A stretch of DNA of 64,000 bases from Hemibagrus wyckioides (lineage: Eukaryota; Chordata; Actinopteri; Siluriformes; Bagridae). Under the pieces are notes generated by a model, which worked only from the letters and a program-made list of their open reading frames with translations, did no database searches and was not told where the DNA came from. Position 1 is the stretch's first letter. Each line of letters begins with the position of its first letter. This document shows positions 1-12,978 of this stretch, piece by piece. A program made the position numbers and the translations under genes. The stretch spans positions 22,609,573 to 22,673,572 of the forward strand of contig NC_080715.1 of the NCBI RefSeq assembly GCF_019097595.1, given 5' to 3'.

Positions 1-274
1 AAGCACACACTCGCACACAGGCGCACGCACACAGGCGCACGCACGCACACAAGCACACGCACGCAGACGGGCGCAGACGCAGACGGGCGCAGACGCAGAC
101 GGGCGCGCGCGCACACAGACAGACAGACAGGCACACACACACACAGACAGACAGACAGGCACACACACACACAGACAGACAGACAGGCACACACACACAC
201 AGAGAGACAGACAGGCACACAGACAGACAGACAGACAGACAGGCACACACAGACAGACAGACAGACAGGCACAC

Positions 275-307
<33 letters not shown>

Positions 308-1340
308 ATATAACAGAAACTGCTGAATTCCTGAGATTGTCATGCAGAACAACTCCAGAGAACGTTATGTTCCTGCCACATGATTGGATGCTTAGATAAC
401 TGCATGAACAAGCAGGGATATGGGTTTTGCTTAAAATTAGCACACACACACAGCCAGCCAGACAGGCGCACGTGCACGCGCACAGCCAGCCAGACAGGCG
501 CACGCGCACAGCCAGCCAGACAGGCGCACGCGCACAGCCAGCCAGACAGGCGCACGCGCACAGCCAGCCAGACAGGCGCACGCGCACAGCCAGCCAGACA
601 GGCGCACGCGCACAGCCAGCCAGACAGGCGCACGCGCACAGCCAGGCGCACACACACAGACAGACAGACAGCCAGGCGCACACACACAGACAGACAGACA
701 GACAGGCACACACACACAGACAGACAGACAGACAGGCACACACACCGACAGACAGACAGACAGGCACACACACCGACAGACAGACAGACAGACAGGCACA
801 CACACCGACAGACAGACAGACAGACAGGCACACACACCGACAGACAGACAGACAGACAGGCACACACACCGACAGACAGACAGACAGACAGGCACACACA
901 CCGACAGACAGACAGACAGACAGGCACACACACCGACAGACAGACAGACAGACAGGCACACACACCGACAGACAGACAGACAGACGGGCGCACACACACA
1001 GACAGACGGGCGCACACACACAGACAGACGGGCGCACACACACAGACAGACAGACGGGCGCACACACACAGACAGACAGACGGGCGCACACACACAGACA
1101 GACAGACGGGCGCACACACACAGACAGACAGACGGGCGCACACACACAGACAGACAGACGGGCGCACACACACAGACAGACAGACAGGCGCACACACACA
1201 GACAGACAGACAGGCACACACACAGACAGACAGACAGGCACACACACAGACAGACAGGCACACACACAGACAGACAGACAGGCGCACACACAGACAGACA
1301 GACAGGCACACACACAGACAGGCACACACACAGACACATT
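1..1340. repeat. Compound CA/CAGA minisatellite in a CRYL1 intron
   Basis: Two arrays (1-306 and about 439-1335) are separated by about 130 bp of non-repeat DNA. The units combine CACACA and CAGACAGA tracts. The second array shows ordered domains: about seven units of roughly 26 bp built on GCCAGCCAGACAGGCGCACG (447-650), then about nine units with ACACACCGACAGACAG (735-985), then units with GACGGGCGCACACACA (980-1180), then simpler CAGACAGGCACACA units. It lies downstream of CRYL1 coding exon 4, so it is probably intronic. Long open frames on both strands (Arg-Thr-His-Gln or Cys-Val-Ser-Leu runs) are produced by the repeat and are not genes. Confidence 0.95.
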
Positions 1341-1610
1341 TCAGTAACCCTGAACACTGTACAAGATGGAAAGACACTCTGGATGGAACAACAGCAATGT
1401 GAGAGCAATTTGTCAGAGCCCAGTGCATCTACTGGCATGTTCTTGGGAATTTTCTTTCAGGAAATCTATACTGACACAGCGAGAATATTCAAAAACCAGC
1501 TCAGGCAGTAACTGGAGCAAGCAAAACCCAAACCCTGAAACTATGATATGATAAACCCTACCCACTAGCACACACTCCTACACAAAATAGTGTTACACTG
1601 CAGACCTTAC

Positions 1611-4058
1611 TGACCGGGTGGGATATAATACAGCGCTTTGGGTTCTGGACTAGAGAGAAAACGTTGCTGGGCATCAGACACGAGGTGGAGCTGCTGAGGA
1701 TTGTGTCCTCACCCACGTGATTTTCCACAGCCTGGAAAACAGTCTGCTTGGCCTGTAGGTCCTCAAAAACACACTCCTAACAAACAAACCATACACAGAT
1801 TGAAGAAAATAAACATTTCAACATTTAAATAGAGCATGACAATTAGTGTAGGACAAAAACATCTGCTTTTATCTGATGCATTTAAATCCATAGCATTTAA
1901 TACATAAAATGCTGAAATAATAGTTGATAACATTTGATTTTTTGTGATGACTAGATAATAAAATCGTACACACTGATGTTTACCTGCCATATGAATTTTC
2001 ACATTCTAAACACACTCCTTGGACTGTCATCAGCTTTAAGGTTGAAAAAACTAAACTCTTTCTTGTGTGGTTAATATGTTAATTATCAAACCACACAAAC
2101 CAGAGACTGGACATGAACTGACATGGCATACAAGACATTAACATTCATCAGTCCCATTTCCTGAAAGGACCTGAGCTTTTCTAATACTGCATACAGAACA
2201 TGTTTTTGACCACACAGGCTTGTTGGAAATCTCTCTCAGAACTATAACACCATATAAATAATCTGGATGGCTTACAACCAAACACATCTCTCTGCTCTGG
2301 CATTAACCAGTAAACAAAAGCAAAATACTGGTCACTTCTTTGTCATATGAAAACCTTTTTATCACTACAGTTTTTTCTTTGTCAGTTTCATTTGACAACA
2401 ACTTGTACTTGTATTCATTGTTAAAGATAAAAAATAGTTTATGGTTATAGGACTCATGCAGAAGTAAATGTTGAAAATCAGTATCAGTATATATGGTATC
2501 CATAATCTTTCTGTTATTCCCCTTTCAGGATTGGCTCAGCAGAGCAACTAAGATACAGCTGAAACCAGATGTTTACATACACTGTATGAAAAGACACATA
2601 ACCTTTTCCCCCCTCACTGTCTGACATTAAATCAGAATAAATTTTTCCTGTTTTAGGTCAGTTAGGATTACCAAAATTATTTTTATTTGCTAAATGCCAA
2701 AATGATGAGAGAGAAAGTTTTATCACTTTCTTCAAAGTCAGAAGTTTACATACATTTCCTTAGTATTTGGGAGCAGTATATTGAATTTATACTGTGTGAC
2801 TTGGGTCAAATGTTTTGGGTATCCTTTCACAGACTTCTCACAATAGTTTGCTGGAATTTTGACCCATTCCTTCTGACAGAACTGGTGTAACTAAGTCACG
2901 CCTTTCCAGCTCTGCCCACAAATGTTCTATAGGACTGAGATCAGGGCTTTGTGATGGCCACTCCAAAACATTGACATTGTTGTCCTTAAGCCACTTTGTA
3001 AATAATTTTGCGGTATGCTAATAATACACGGGATGAACGTTGCACCTTCAGGCATCTGGAAACTGTAGCCAAGGATGAACCAGACTTGTGGAGGTCCACA
3101 CTCTTCTTCCTGATATCTTGGCTGATTTCTTCTGATTTTCCCACAATGTCACACAATGTGTTTGAGGTGTGCCTTAAAATACATCCATAGGTGTGCCTGC
3201 AATTACCTCAAATGTTGTCAATTAAGCTATTGGAAGCTTCCAACGCCATGATATCATCATCTGGGCCTTTCTCAAATTGTTTAAAGACATAGTAATCTTA
3301 GTTTATCCAAACCTCTGACTTTATAAACTCTGACTAATAAAACATTCTGTCTCATTATTCTGGCATTTAGCAAATAGAAATAATTTTGGCAATCCTAACT
3401 GACCTAAAACAGGAAAAAGTTTAGTCTGACTTAATGTCAAACAGTGAGGAAAAAGGGTTATGTGCCCTTTTTTTTTTTTTTTTTTTTACAGTGTATGTAA
3501 ACTTTTGGTTTTAACTGTATACATAAAATACTTGGTGGATTGTCTGGTGTTTCATTCAATACTTTACCTGAACAAAAAATGCTCCCTCTAGCGCCTGTGA
3601 AAGGTCATCATGACTGCTCAGCAGACTCAACTGCTCTGAAGCACTGAGCTTTCCTCTGAGCATTTGAGCATCCTGAAGCTCCTCGACTTGCTTCCTGCTC
3701 AAATATGAAGACAGTTTGTGTTTTCAGTCCTTTTCACTGGTTCAATTTAAAATCACAAAAGCTTACTTAATTTCATGAGTATGAAAGTGATGTATATTAC
3801 ATGCTATGGCTTTCACAGTCAAAACATGTGAACACCTATGGGGGGGGATTCGTGGATTTTTTTTTTTTGAGGAATGGTGTTCATTACTCCACTAGATTTC
3901 CACAGACATGACAATCTGAAGCTGTTCTGGTGGCTTGGGGTGGCTCAAAACCTTACCAATGTGATAATGTTTATCCTAATGTATCTCCTTTACCATTAGC
4001 TGTAAATGTTAACTTGTATTGCAATCTAAAAGCATGCTGTAGTACTTGTTAAAATCAT

Positions 4059-4132
<74 letters not shown>

Positions 4133-6580
4133 CAGAATATCCTGCTACACCCTCTACTGACAGAAAAGTTTACATTCACTATATAAGACTTCCCATACAC
4201 ACCTACTAATGATGCACTATATTGCCAAAAGTATTCGCTCACCTGCCTTGACTCGCATATGAACTTAAGTGACATCCCATTCCTAATCCATAGGGTTCAA
4301 TATGACGTTGGTCCACCCTTTGCAGCTATAACAGCTTCAACTCTTCTGGGAAGGCTGTCCACAAGGTTTAGGAGTGTGTTTATGGGAATTTTTGACCATT
4401 CTTCCAGAAGCGCATCTGTGAGGTCACACACTGATGTTGGATGAGAAGGCCTGGCTCTCAGTCTCCGCTCTAATTCATCCCAAAGGTGTTCTATCGGGTT
4501 GAGGTCAGGACTCTGTGCAGGCCAGTCAAGTTCATCCACACCAGACTCTGTCATCCATGTCTTTATGGACCTTGCTTTGTGCACTGGTGCACAGTCATGT
4601 TGGAAGAGGAAGGGGCCAGCTCCAAACTGTTCCCACAAAGTTGGGAGCATGGAATTGTCCAAAATGTCTTGGTATGCTGAAGCATTCAGAGTTCCTTTCA
4701 CTGGAACTAAGGGGCCAAGCCCAGCTCCTGAAAAACAACCCCACACCATAATCCCCCCTCCACCAAACTTTACACTTGGCACAATGCAGTCAGACAAGTA
4801 CCGTTCTCCTGGCAACCGCCAAACCCAGACTCGTCCATCAGATTGCCAGATGGAGAAGCGCGATTCGTCACTCCAGAGAATGCGTCTCCACTGACGCAAG
4901 TCCAGTGGCGGCGTGCTTTACACCACTGCATCCGACTCTTTGCATTGCACTTGGTGATGTATGGCTTGGATGCAGCTGCTCGGCCATGGAAACCCATTCC
5001 ATGAAGCTCTCTGCGCACTGTTCTTGAGATAATCTGAAGGCCACATGAAGTTTGGAGGTCTGTAGCGATTGACTCTGCAGAAAGTTGGCGACCTCTTCGC
5101 ACTATGCGCCTCAGCATCCGCTGACCCCGCTCCATCAGTTTACGTGGCCTACCACTTCGTGGCTGAGTTGCTGTCGTTCCCAAACACTTCCACGTTCTTA
5201 TAATACAGCTGACAGTTGACTGTGGAATATTTAGGAGTGAGGAAATTTCACGACTGGATTTGTTGCACAGGTGGCATCCTATCACAGTTCCACGCTGGAA
5301 TTCACTGAGCTCCTGAGAGCGACCCATTCTTTCACAAATGTTTGTAAAAACAGTCTGCATGCCTAGGTGCTTGATTTTATACACCTGTGGCCATGGAAGT
5401 GATTGGAACACCTGATTCTGATTATTTGGATGGGTGAGCGAATACTTTTGGCAATATAGTGTAAGTAAGCTCACCATTGTATCATGGCAGGTTTAAGACT
5501 TCTAAATAATTTCAGAAGATATTGTTTTGGCCCAAATCACAGGGAATAGTAACCAGGTTAGACAATGTATCTAGTAGTGAGGGTGGTAAAATATATATTC
5601 ACTAAAGTTACATATTAAAGCCGGTCTATCCTATGTTTGGCTGCTTGTTTTGGAGTTTCACCTCAAAATAATTTGCTGCACTTTACAGGATAAAAATTAA
5701 CCGTTAAATCTTGCAAGCCATATTCTACCAATTTGTCACAGACCTGATTTCTGCAATGGCCTTTGTTGCTTGTCCTGGCTGATTGTCATAGATTTTAACC
5801 CTGTATCCTCCACTTAAGAACACCATGGCCCAGGAGCGGCCAATTAGCCCACTGAAAGAGAAAACCATCAATCCTTATGTTATTAAAATATCATTATTAA
5901 CATTGGGGGATCTCTGTAAGATCCATAGGGTGAGGATATGAGTGAGGCTGGAGATAGAAACCCTTATGAATATCAGTCATATAATGTATACATTTAAAGC
6001 ATTTGGTAGACACCCTTATCCAGAGTGACTTACATTTTGATCTCATTTTATACAACTGAGTGTTAAGGGCCTTGCTCAGGGGCCCAGCAATAGCAGCTTG
6101 CTGGACCTGGGATTCGAACTCAACCTTCCGATCAGTAGTCCAACATCTTAACCAATGTTTAAATTGCTCCAGGCTGATTTGCAAACTATCACTTTATCAA
6201 GATCTGTTAAAAAAACTCAGTAGATACTATAGATCAACATGCACTAACAGAAGAACTACATAAAAAGGGAAGAATAACAACTCGAGTATAAAAAGTAACA
6301 ACAATCTTTTCCCTCTCACCACTTTATAATAATAGGACAAACACGAAACATTTACCTAACACACGATTAGTCTCTTATTGTTCTAAATGAACGGGCAAAT
6401 ATCCATAAATATCAAAGGTCGTGCAGAAACTCAACGGGCAGCTACAGGAACTGAGCTTGACAGGTTGCAGTGATGCCATTATTAGACATATCTAACAGTT
6501 ACTTAACCAGATGAGTTAAAAGGTTATTAACCTGCTCACCTTCCTACAACTGTAATTATTTTCCCTTTATATGAAGACAT
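1611..6580 (-). CDS. CRYL1: Lambda-crystallin homologue (L-gulonate 3-dehydrogenase), first four coding exons
   Basis: CRYL1 is a cytosolic NAD-dependent dehydrogenase of the 3-hydroxyacyl-CoA dehydrogenase family; it oxidises L-gulonate in the uronate cycle. Coding exons on the minus strand: 6540-6580 (ATG at 6580), 5744-5851, 3568-3694 and 1611-1776, with consistent phases. Together they give 147 codons plus one base; the rest lies off the left edge. The first two exons join to give the Rossmann nucleotide-binding motif [11 protein letters not shown] (residues 11-21, GxGxxG). Exon 3 carries [13 protein letters not shown] and exon 4 [14 protein letters not shown] followed by [15 protein letters not shown] and CIISHPV, all typical of the family. 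Exon 4 ends at donor GTAAGG. The gene is divergent from IFT88, as in human. Introns hold a Tc1 relic (intron 3), an intact-looking Tc1 and a SINE-like relic. No disabling change is seen. Confidence 0.93.
2556..3517 (-). mobile_element. Internally deleted Tc1-like element (Sleeping Beauty-type ends)
   Basis: Terminal inverted repeats CAGCTGAAACCAGATG (left) and the complement of GGTTTTAACTG (right) are flanked by TA at 2554-2555 and 3518-3519. Internal sequence read on the minus strand resembles Tc1 transposase (the region complementary to 2810-3150), but at 962 bp it is shorter than a full 1.6-kb element and has no usable frame. It lies in CRYL1 intron 3. A second copy occurs at 25963-28737, split by an hAT element. 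Confidence 0.85.
4061..4130. repeat. (TA)n microsatellite
   Basis: About 33 uninterrupted TA units, in CRYL1 intron 2. Confidence 0.97.
4215..5461 (-). mobile_element. Tc1-like transposon, nearly full length
   Basis: Inverted ends CACTATATTGCCAAAAGTAT flank a 1.25-kb element; TA follows the right end and the left TA has mutated to TG. The transposase reads from ATG at 5327 ([13 protein letters not shown], paired-like helix-turn-helix, then RSGRPRK) to 4297. A one-base loss near 4905 shifts the frame between CKARRHWT and [13 protein letters not shown]. Catalytic residues are visible: D in SDESRF, D in QHDCAPVH and E in [11 protein letters not shown] (DDE triad). Without the frameshift it would be about 343 residues, normal for Tc1. 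It sits in CRYL1 intron 2. Copies of the same family are at 46343 and 62221. Confidence 0.95.
5985..6155 (+). mobile_element. SINE-like / L2 3'-end relic
   Basis: Contains GCATTTGGTAGACACCCTTA, TCCAGAGTGACTTACA and GGGCCTTGCTCAGGGGCCCA, a motif order widespread in teleost SINEs and L2 3' ends. It lies in CRYL1 intron 1. Confidence 0.65.
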
Positions 6581-7582
6581 TGTGTACAGCTAACACCAAC
6601 TACAGCGTGAGCTGCAATTCATCCCAAACTCAAAATCCAACCCGTCTCGTGAATCATGTGGTCATAGGCGTTACTTCAAGGCACCTACGGAAGCCTATAC
6701 ATACCAAACTAACACGCATTTTCTTTAACGATATATGTATAAATGGTTATTTATTTTTATTTTTTTAATGTTTTGAGATGTGTTTTTTTCCAGATATGTT
6801 ATTAACGTTGAGAGTGAAATAGTAAGATTAAAGCATTGCTAAAGCTCCGTATCCGCACACATACGAGCGCGCGCGCACACACGCGCTCACATACAGGGTA
6901 TACTGTGTATCCTAGAAACAGCACAGCTTTACTTCGTATACCCGTGTTAGCATGTTGGGTTTTTACCGTTAGTTAATAGGCCGCGGTATCATAATAAAAG
7001 CTATAGGTAAAGCATTTGTTTTTTATTTAAATCATAAAGTCCCAGCTAACTCTGACGATAAGCCGTGCTAGCTTGGGATCAGGTTATTTAGTATGCTATT
7101 CGCTATCTAACTTAGCCTGGTAAACTAAACTAGCTATTCCGTTTAGCTAAAGTAGCTAGCTAAGGCTATAATATCGGAGACTGTATGATTAGTTATCAGA
7201 GCAAGCGACAATTAGCGAGTACCTAGTTAACTGGGATTTTTTGCTTATTATTATTATTATTATTATTATTTGACGACGCCTCGAGGCACTCGCCAAACAT
7301 TATTAAAGTTACTTAATGGAAAATAAACTATAGTTTACTGTAAAAAAGACATTAAATTTCTGACGATAATACTGTCATGTACTTGTGGTGCGTTAGACTA
7401 ACTATCTTATTACAAACTATCTATCTTTTTACTTGCTTTTTGTTTTTGTTTTATTTATTTATTTATTTTTATTTATTTATTTTTTTCCCCGCTTCAGGTT
7501 ACTGTTAATGAAACAGCTACCACTACCTGCCTTTCTTTCTCTGTCTTCAGATTTCATTTGATTTTGTGCTCAGAAGTCTATA
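6581..7582. promoter_or_regulatory. Shared CRYL1/IFT88 divergent promoter region
   Basis: About 1 kb between the two initiator codons, so the 5' leaders and promoters of both genes should lie here. A likely splice acceptor (TCTGTCTTCAG, ending 7550) precedes the IFT88 ATG, suggesting an upstream non-coding IFT88 exon. An ATT microsatellite lies at 7244-7270 and a CG/CA tract near 6868-6890. I did not find a convincing RFX X-box or TATA box. Confidence 0.5.
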
Positions 7583-10500
7583 ATGGAAAACGTTCATCTT
7601 GTGGCGGAGGAAGAAGATGATCTGTATTCAGGTTACAATGACTATAATCCCACATTCGACTCAGAGGTGAGTGTAGAATTACATGTCCTGTCTGCACGGA
7701 TCATCTTTATATTCATTACTATTATTATTATTATTATTATTATTATTCACTGTGTGGTTTATATTATAAATTCTTTTTCTACAGGAGCTGGACAATGATG
7801 TTGGCTTTCAGCAAGCTGTGAGGACGAGTCATGGCAGACGACCACCTGTAAGATTCACTGTTTCAATCAACCACCTGTATACTTAACTTACAGATGCGCT
7901 ATATTGCCAGATGTTTATGGGAACAGTTTAGGCCCCTTCCTGTTCCAGCATGACTGCGCACCAGTGATGAGCGAGTTTGGTGTGGAGGAACTTGACTGGC
8001 CTGCACAGAGTCCTGACCTTGAACCTATAGAACACCTTTGGGATGAATTAGATTTTCTCGTCCAATATCAGTGACTGACTTCACAAATGCGCTTTTAGTG
8101 GAATGGTCAAAAATTCCCATAAACACACTCCTAAACCTTGTGGAAAGCCTTCCAGAAGAGTTGAAGCTGTTATAGCTGCAAAGGGCAGGCCAACTCCATT
8201 TACATTCATGTGTATGTAAAGGCACATGTCCCAGTTTTGGCCTGGCTCACAGTCTCTGCTCTAATTCATCCAAAAGGTGTTCTATCGGGTTGAGGCCAGG
8301 ACCTTGCTTTGTGCACTGGTGTGCAGTCATGTTGGAACAGGAAGGGGTCATCCTCAAACTGTTCCCACAATATTGGGAGCATGAAATTGTCCAAAATGTC
8401 TTGGTATGCTGAAGCATTAAGAGTTCCTTTCACTGGAACTAAGGGGCCAAGTCCAACACCTGAATTCAATGATTTGGAGGGGTGTTCCAAAACTTTTGGC
8501 ATTATAGTGTACCTGAGAATTTCAAAGATGTATCCAATAGCTGGGCTTTGCAATTAGAAAAAGGCTTTGCCTGAATAACTGTGTGTAGTCTTTTTGAGAG
8601 GAGAATATCAGACTCCCTCTTTCCATAAATTTCATACAGCATACTATCAAGTCTTCCCTACTCATTCATACAATTTTCTAAACAGCCAATGGTGTGGCAG
8701 AGTGAAATGTATAAATTCATGCAGATACTGATCAGCAGCTTCAGGTAATTCTGACCAATCATCAGAATGTCATCTCACTGATTTTGACCGTGGAATGATT
8801 GTTGTTAGATGGGCTGTTCTGAATATTTCTGTAACTGCTGATCCAGATTTTCACACACTTCAGTTTCTAGAGTTTATTTAGAATTTGACACCAACAGCAT
8901 GAATCCATGGATCCAGCCTGCATTACGGCTGATGAAGGTGGTGTAATGGTGTAGGGAATGTTTTCTTGGTACACTTTGGGCCTTTTAATACCGTTAATCA
9001 ATCATCACTTGAATTTCACAGACTGTTTGAGTAATGTTGCTGACCATGTGCCTCCCTTCATGACCATATTCTAATGGCTACTTCCAGCTTGATAATGCAC
9101 AATAATGCATATGATAACAAAACAATAAGCATCTTGCACAATAAGTTTCATGCACATGACAATGACTTAAGTGTTCTTCAGTGACCTTTCCAGTCACTGA
9201 AAACCTTTGAGATGTGGTAGAACAGGAGATTCACAGCATAAGTGCAAATATAAAATCCTCAGAAACTGTGTGATGCAGTCACGTCAACATGGAGCAGAAT
9301 CTCAAAGGAATGATTTCAACATTTTGTGGAGTCCATGCCATGTTTTGAGAGCAAAGGGAGGCCCTACACAGTATTAGTACAGTGTTCCTAATAAAGCATT
9401 CATTGAGTGTATTTGACCAGTGTGGATCACTTTATCTTCTTGTGTGATGTCTTTGAAATAATCAGTTATGTTCTGTTACCACTTTCATTCTAAATATATG
9501 GCAGTAAGTTTAAAACACATAGGAATATGATATGGAAGCACCTTATACACTGACAATTATTCTTGAAAATGTTGGCCATATTTATGATGGATATATATTA
9601 TAACCTTTTTTTACTTAGATGACTGCAAAATTTCCTGGCACTGCTGTCGGAGGCAGATCCATAGGAACGTCTTTTGGTGTAAGTCACAACTAAACCGATG
9701 TGAGCTGATTGATTTTAAGCAAGAAATGAGATTAGGTGATAGGGTCTATCACATATAGCAAGAGTAGACTTTCTTGGGACGTTTGCTGCTTCAAAACAGA
9801 CAGCAGTCAGGGTAAAATTAAGGAAAAACTCCTAAAGGTGAAAAGATAGTTAGAATTGCTTATGTGTCAGAAAAAAATTATTAGAATCTATTAAATTATA
9901 ATTATTAATTACTATTATTGTGAGTGTGACACTGCTTTTATATAACAAGAAATTAATATTAGGTAACTGATATTCTAGACAGAATATGGCCAAATATTTT
10001 GTTTATTTTTGCTCCATCAACAAAAATAGTTCCTAAAGAAGCCAAAGTTGGATAGATGTCACATTTGACCCAGTTGTTTTTGTTTACAGTGTTAATTTTG
10101 TTTATGGTATTATTTGTTGTTCATTAGCTACGAACAGCTATGAGTTCCTCAATGGGAAGGCCTATGACTGGGGCAGTGCAGGTGAGAACATCTGGGTGCA
10201 CTGTGTTCTTTTCGCTTTAAAAATATCTTTGCAGAAGTAGTTCGACATACATTTTAGACATACCAAGATAATCTTCTGTTTTCTTAAGGATGGGGCTGCT
10301 CGTCCCATGACTGCAGTGCGAGCGGCAGGATACAAGTCCTCTTTGACTAGAGGTAAGTGTGCAAATGACACGTTTTATAATTCAAACAGATATAATATAT
10401 AGTTTTGTCTACAGTGAGTTTATGCAGTTTGATACATTTCAACCATCAGACATCATATATTTTTACTTGGCTATATGCTTGTATCAGTTATGTTGGAGAA

Positions 10501-12896
10501 TGCAAGCACTTCCTTTTTTCAGGCTCCACTTTTGATCCACTTGGACAATCAAGAGGTCCAGCTCCTCCATTAGAAGCAAGAAATGAAGACACGTATGTTT
10601 TCTGTTTCTGTTTTTGTTATGCCTAATTCATGAGAACCTGGCACTCTGTTTGCAGTTTATATTCAGTTAATGTAGCCCATAGTCTGTCAAGTTTATGAAC
10701 CATTTTTATTTGCAATCCAGGCCAGAAGAGAAGATTAAGATATTGGAAAAGAAAGTGAATGATTTGATTGAGGAGAGCTGTATGGCCCATGCAAATGGTG
10801 ATCTTCAGCTGGTAAGGAAATGTGATTTCTTTTCTGCTATGTACTTTTAACACTCATGATGCTCTGAATGACTCTATAACTGGCTTTTATATTTCTGTGT
10901 GTGTCTCATTTAGGCTCTAGAAAAGGCCAAAGAAGCTGGCAGAAAAGAAAGGGTGTTGTTGAGACAAAGAGAACAAACTGGCACTGCAGATCATATCAAT
11001 TTAGATTTAACCTATTCAGTGAGTTCATTTCTAATTAATCGAAGCCACGTTTAAATGATATTAAATTTGATATAATGAATTCCTGGTTTTCTCTGCTGTT
11101 CAGGTGCTGTTTAATTTAGCAAACCAGTACGCTAACAATGACATGAACACAGAAGCCTTGAACACTTACCAGGTCATTGTGAAGAACAAGATGTTTAACA
11201 ATGCAGGTGATGTAACCCATTGTTACGCATTAAACAGTATAGACTGTGCAATTGGTAAAGTGAGTTGGGACAAAGAAATAAAGAAATAAAATACTAAACC
11301 ATGTCAGAGCCTGTGTGTGTGTGTCACTAAAGTGATTAATTTGGTTTATGAAATAGTTTAATTTAATAGTTTATTTCTGAATACATATTGCTTTGTGATT
11401 GTATGTAGTCAAGATGAAATAAATTAAAATTAAAATACTACAGGTTATGTAAATATCCTACATATCTCTAATCACAATATTTGTTCTTTTGATCTTTTTC
11501 TGATATAGGACGGCTGAAAGTGAACATGGGTAATATCTACTTTAAACAGAAGAACTACCCCATGGCACTTAAATTTTATCGTATGGCTTTAGACCAAATC
11601 TCTAACGTTCACACAGAGATGAGGCAAGTCTGACAGAAGATCAGTCAATATGCATGCAACATTGATGTAAATATACATATATTTATATTGTTTGATGACT
11701 GTTCTTGCTTCCAATAGAATTAAAATCATGCAGAACATTGGTGCTGCCTTCATAAGCATGGGCCAGTACTCAGATGCTATAACCTCCTTTGAGCACATTA
11801 TGAGTGAGAGTCCCAACATCAAGACGGGCTTCAACCTAATTCTATGCTACTATGCCATTGGAGACCGTAAAATGATGAAAAAATCTTTCCAGAAGCTAAT
11901 CTGTGTCCCCCTGGGCATTGATGAGGAAGAAAAGTTCATCACTTTAAATGTGAGTGTAAAGGGAATGTAGAGTTAATTTTGCTACACATTCCAATTAATG
12001 CTAGAATCATTTGTGGCTAAGAGTTAGATTTTCTCGATTTCACTGAACAGTGTGATTCAATTTCTTGTTAGGATGACCCCCATGCAAGCTTACTGATTGA
12101 AGCCATCAAAAACGATCAGCTGCGTCAAATGGAGCGAGAGAGGTATCAGGGAGTTCCTACAAAATCTATGAAGGGATAATGTATCACAGTATTACAAAAG
12201 TCCAAAAGTCTGAGATCATGTTGAAAATCTGGAAATAAACAACTGTGATAATTCTGGAACAAAAAGAAAATGCTGTATATTTTGACTATTTCGTAAGATG
12301 CTGCCCAACGTACAAAATGTTAGATTTTCCAGGAGCCGTCCACATGCTAATGAATTTGCTTTAACATGGATTATCAAGTTTTACACAAACTCATGGAGTC
12401 TGTGTCAGCGTGAGTGCACACTGTTATTAAATTAAATTAAATTAAATTAAATTATAAGAAAGTCTGAAATTCATGTAAATACTTCTACTTTTATCCTACT
12501 AGTTATTGCTGATAATATTATTTGTAATAAAAGCCAAAGTAATGCCAAACAAAAGCATTCTTCACTAGCGGACTCAGACTTTTGGACCCCCAGTAGGTTC
12601 CTTAAGATGAAACAGCACAGTGTTGTTATTTAATGTTTTGAGAAAGTACTGAATTACTTGCTCTATTGCAGAAAAGCTCTGGCTGAGAAGTACATCATGA
12701 CTTCAGCAAAGCTTATTGCTCCAGCTATTGAGTCCACTTTTGCGGCTGGTTTTGACTGGTGAGTTGTCATTGCACAATCCAACACAGGGCTGTGGAGAAA
12801 TAATCTGTACTAACTTAATAATAATAACAATAATAATAACAATAATAAATAATAACAACAACATACCAGGCTCAATGCAATTATATATTATATTAC

Positions 12897-12978
<82 letters not shown>

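Noticed and set aside
1..312. Possible CRISPR-like array because of regular repeats
   Set aside because: There are no unique spacers; units are simple dinucleotide/tetranucleotide tracts in a vertebrate genome.
340..1438. Several long open frames (300-360 codons) on both strands with Arg-Gln-Thr-Asp-His or Cys-Val-Ser-Leu runs
   Set aside because: They are the translation of CA/CAGA repeats; no start context, domain or splice logic, and all frames are open because the repeat lacks stops.
6581..7582. Search for an RFX X-box in the CRYL1/IFT88 divergent promoter
   Set aside because: No convincing match was found by eye, although IFT genes often carry one; absence is not proven.
10405..10626. 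73-codon frame across an IFT88 exon
   Set aside because: It includes exon 6 in the correct frame but starts in the intron; the real unit is the exon 10523-10592.
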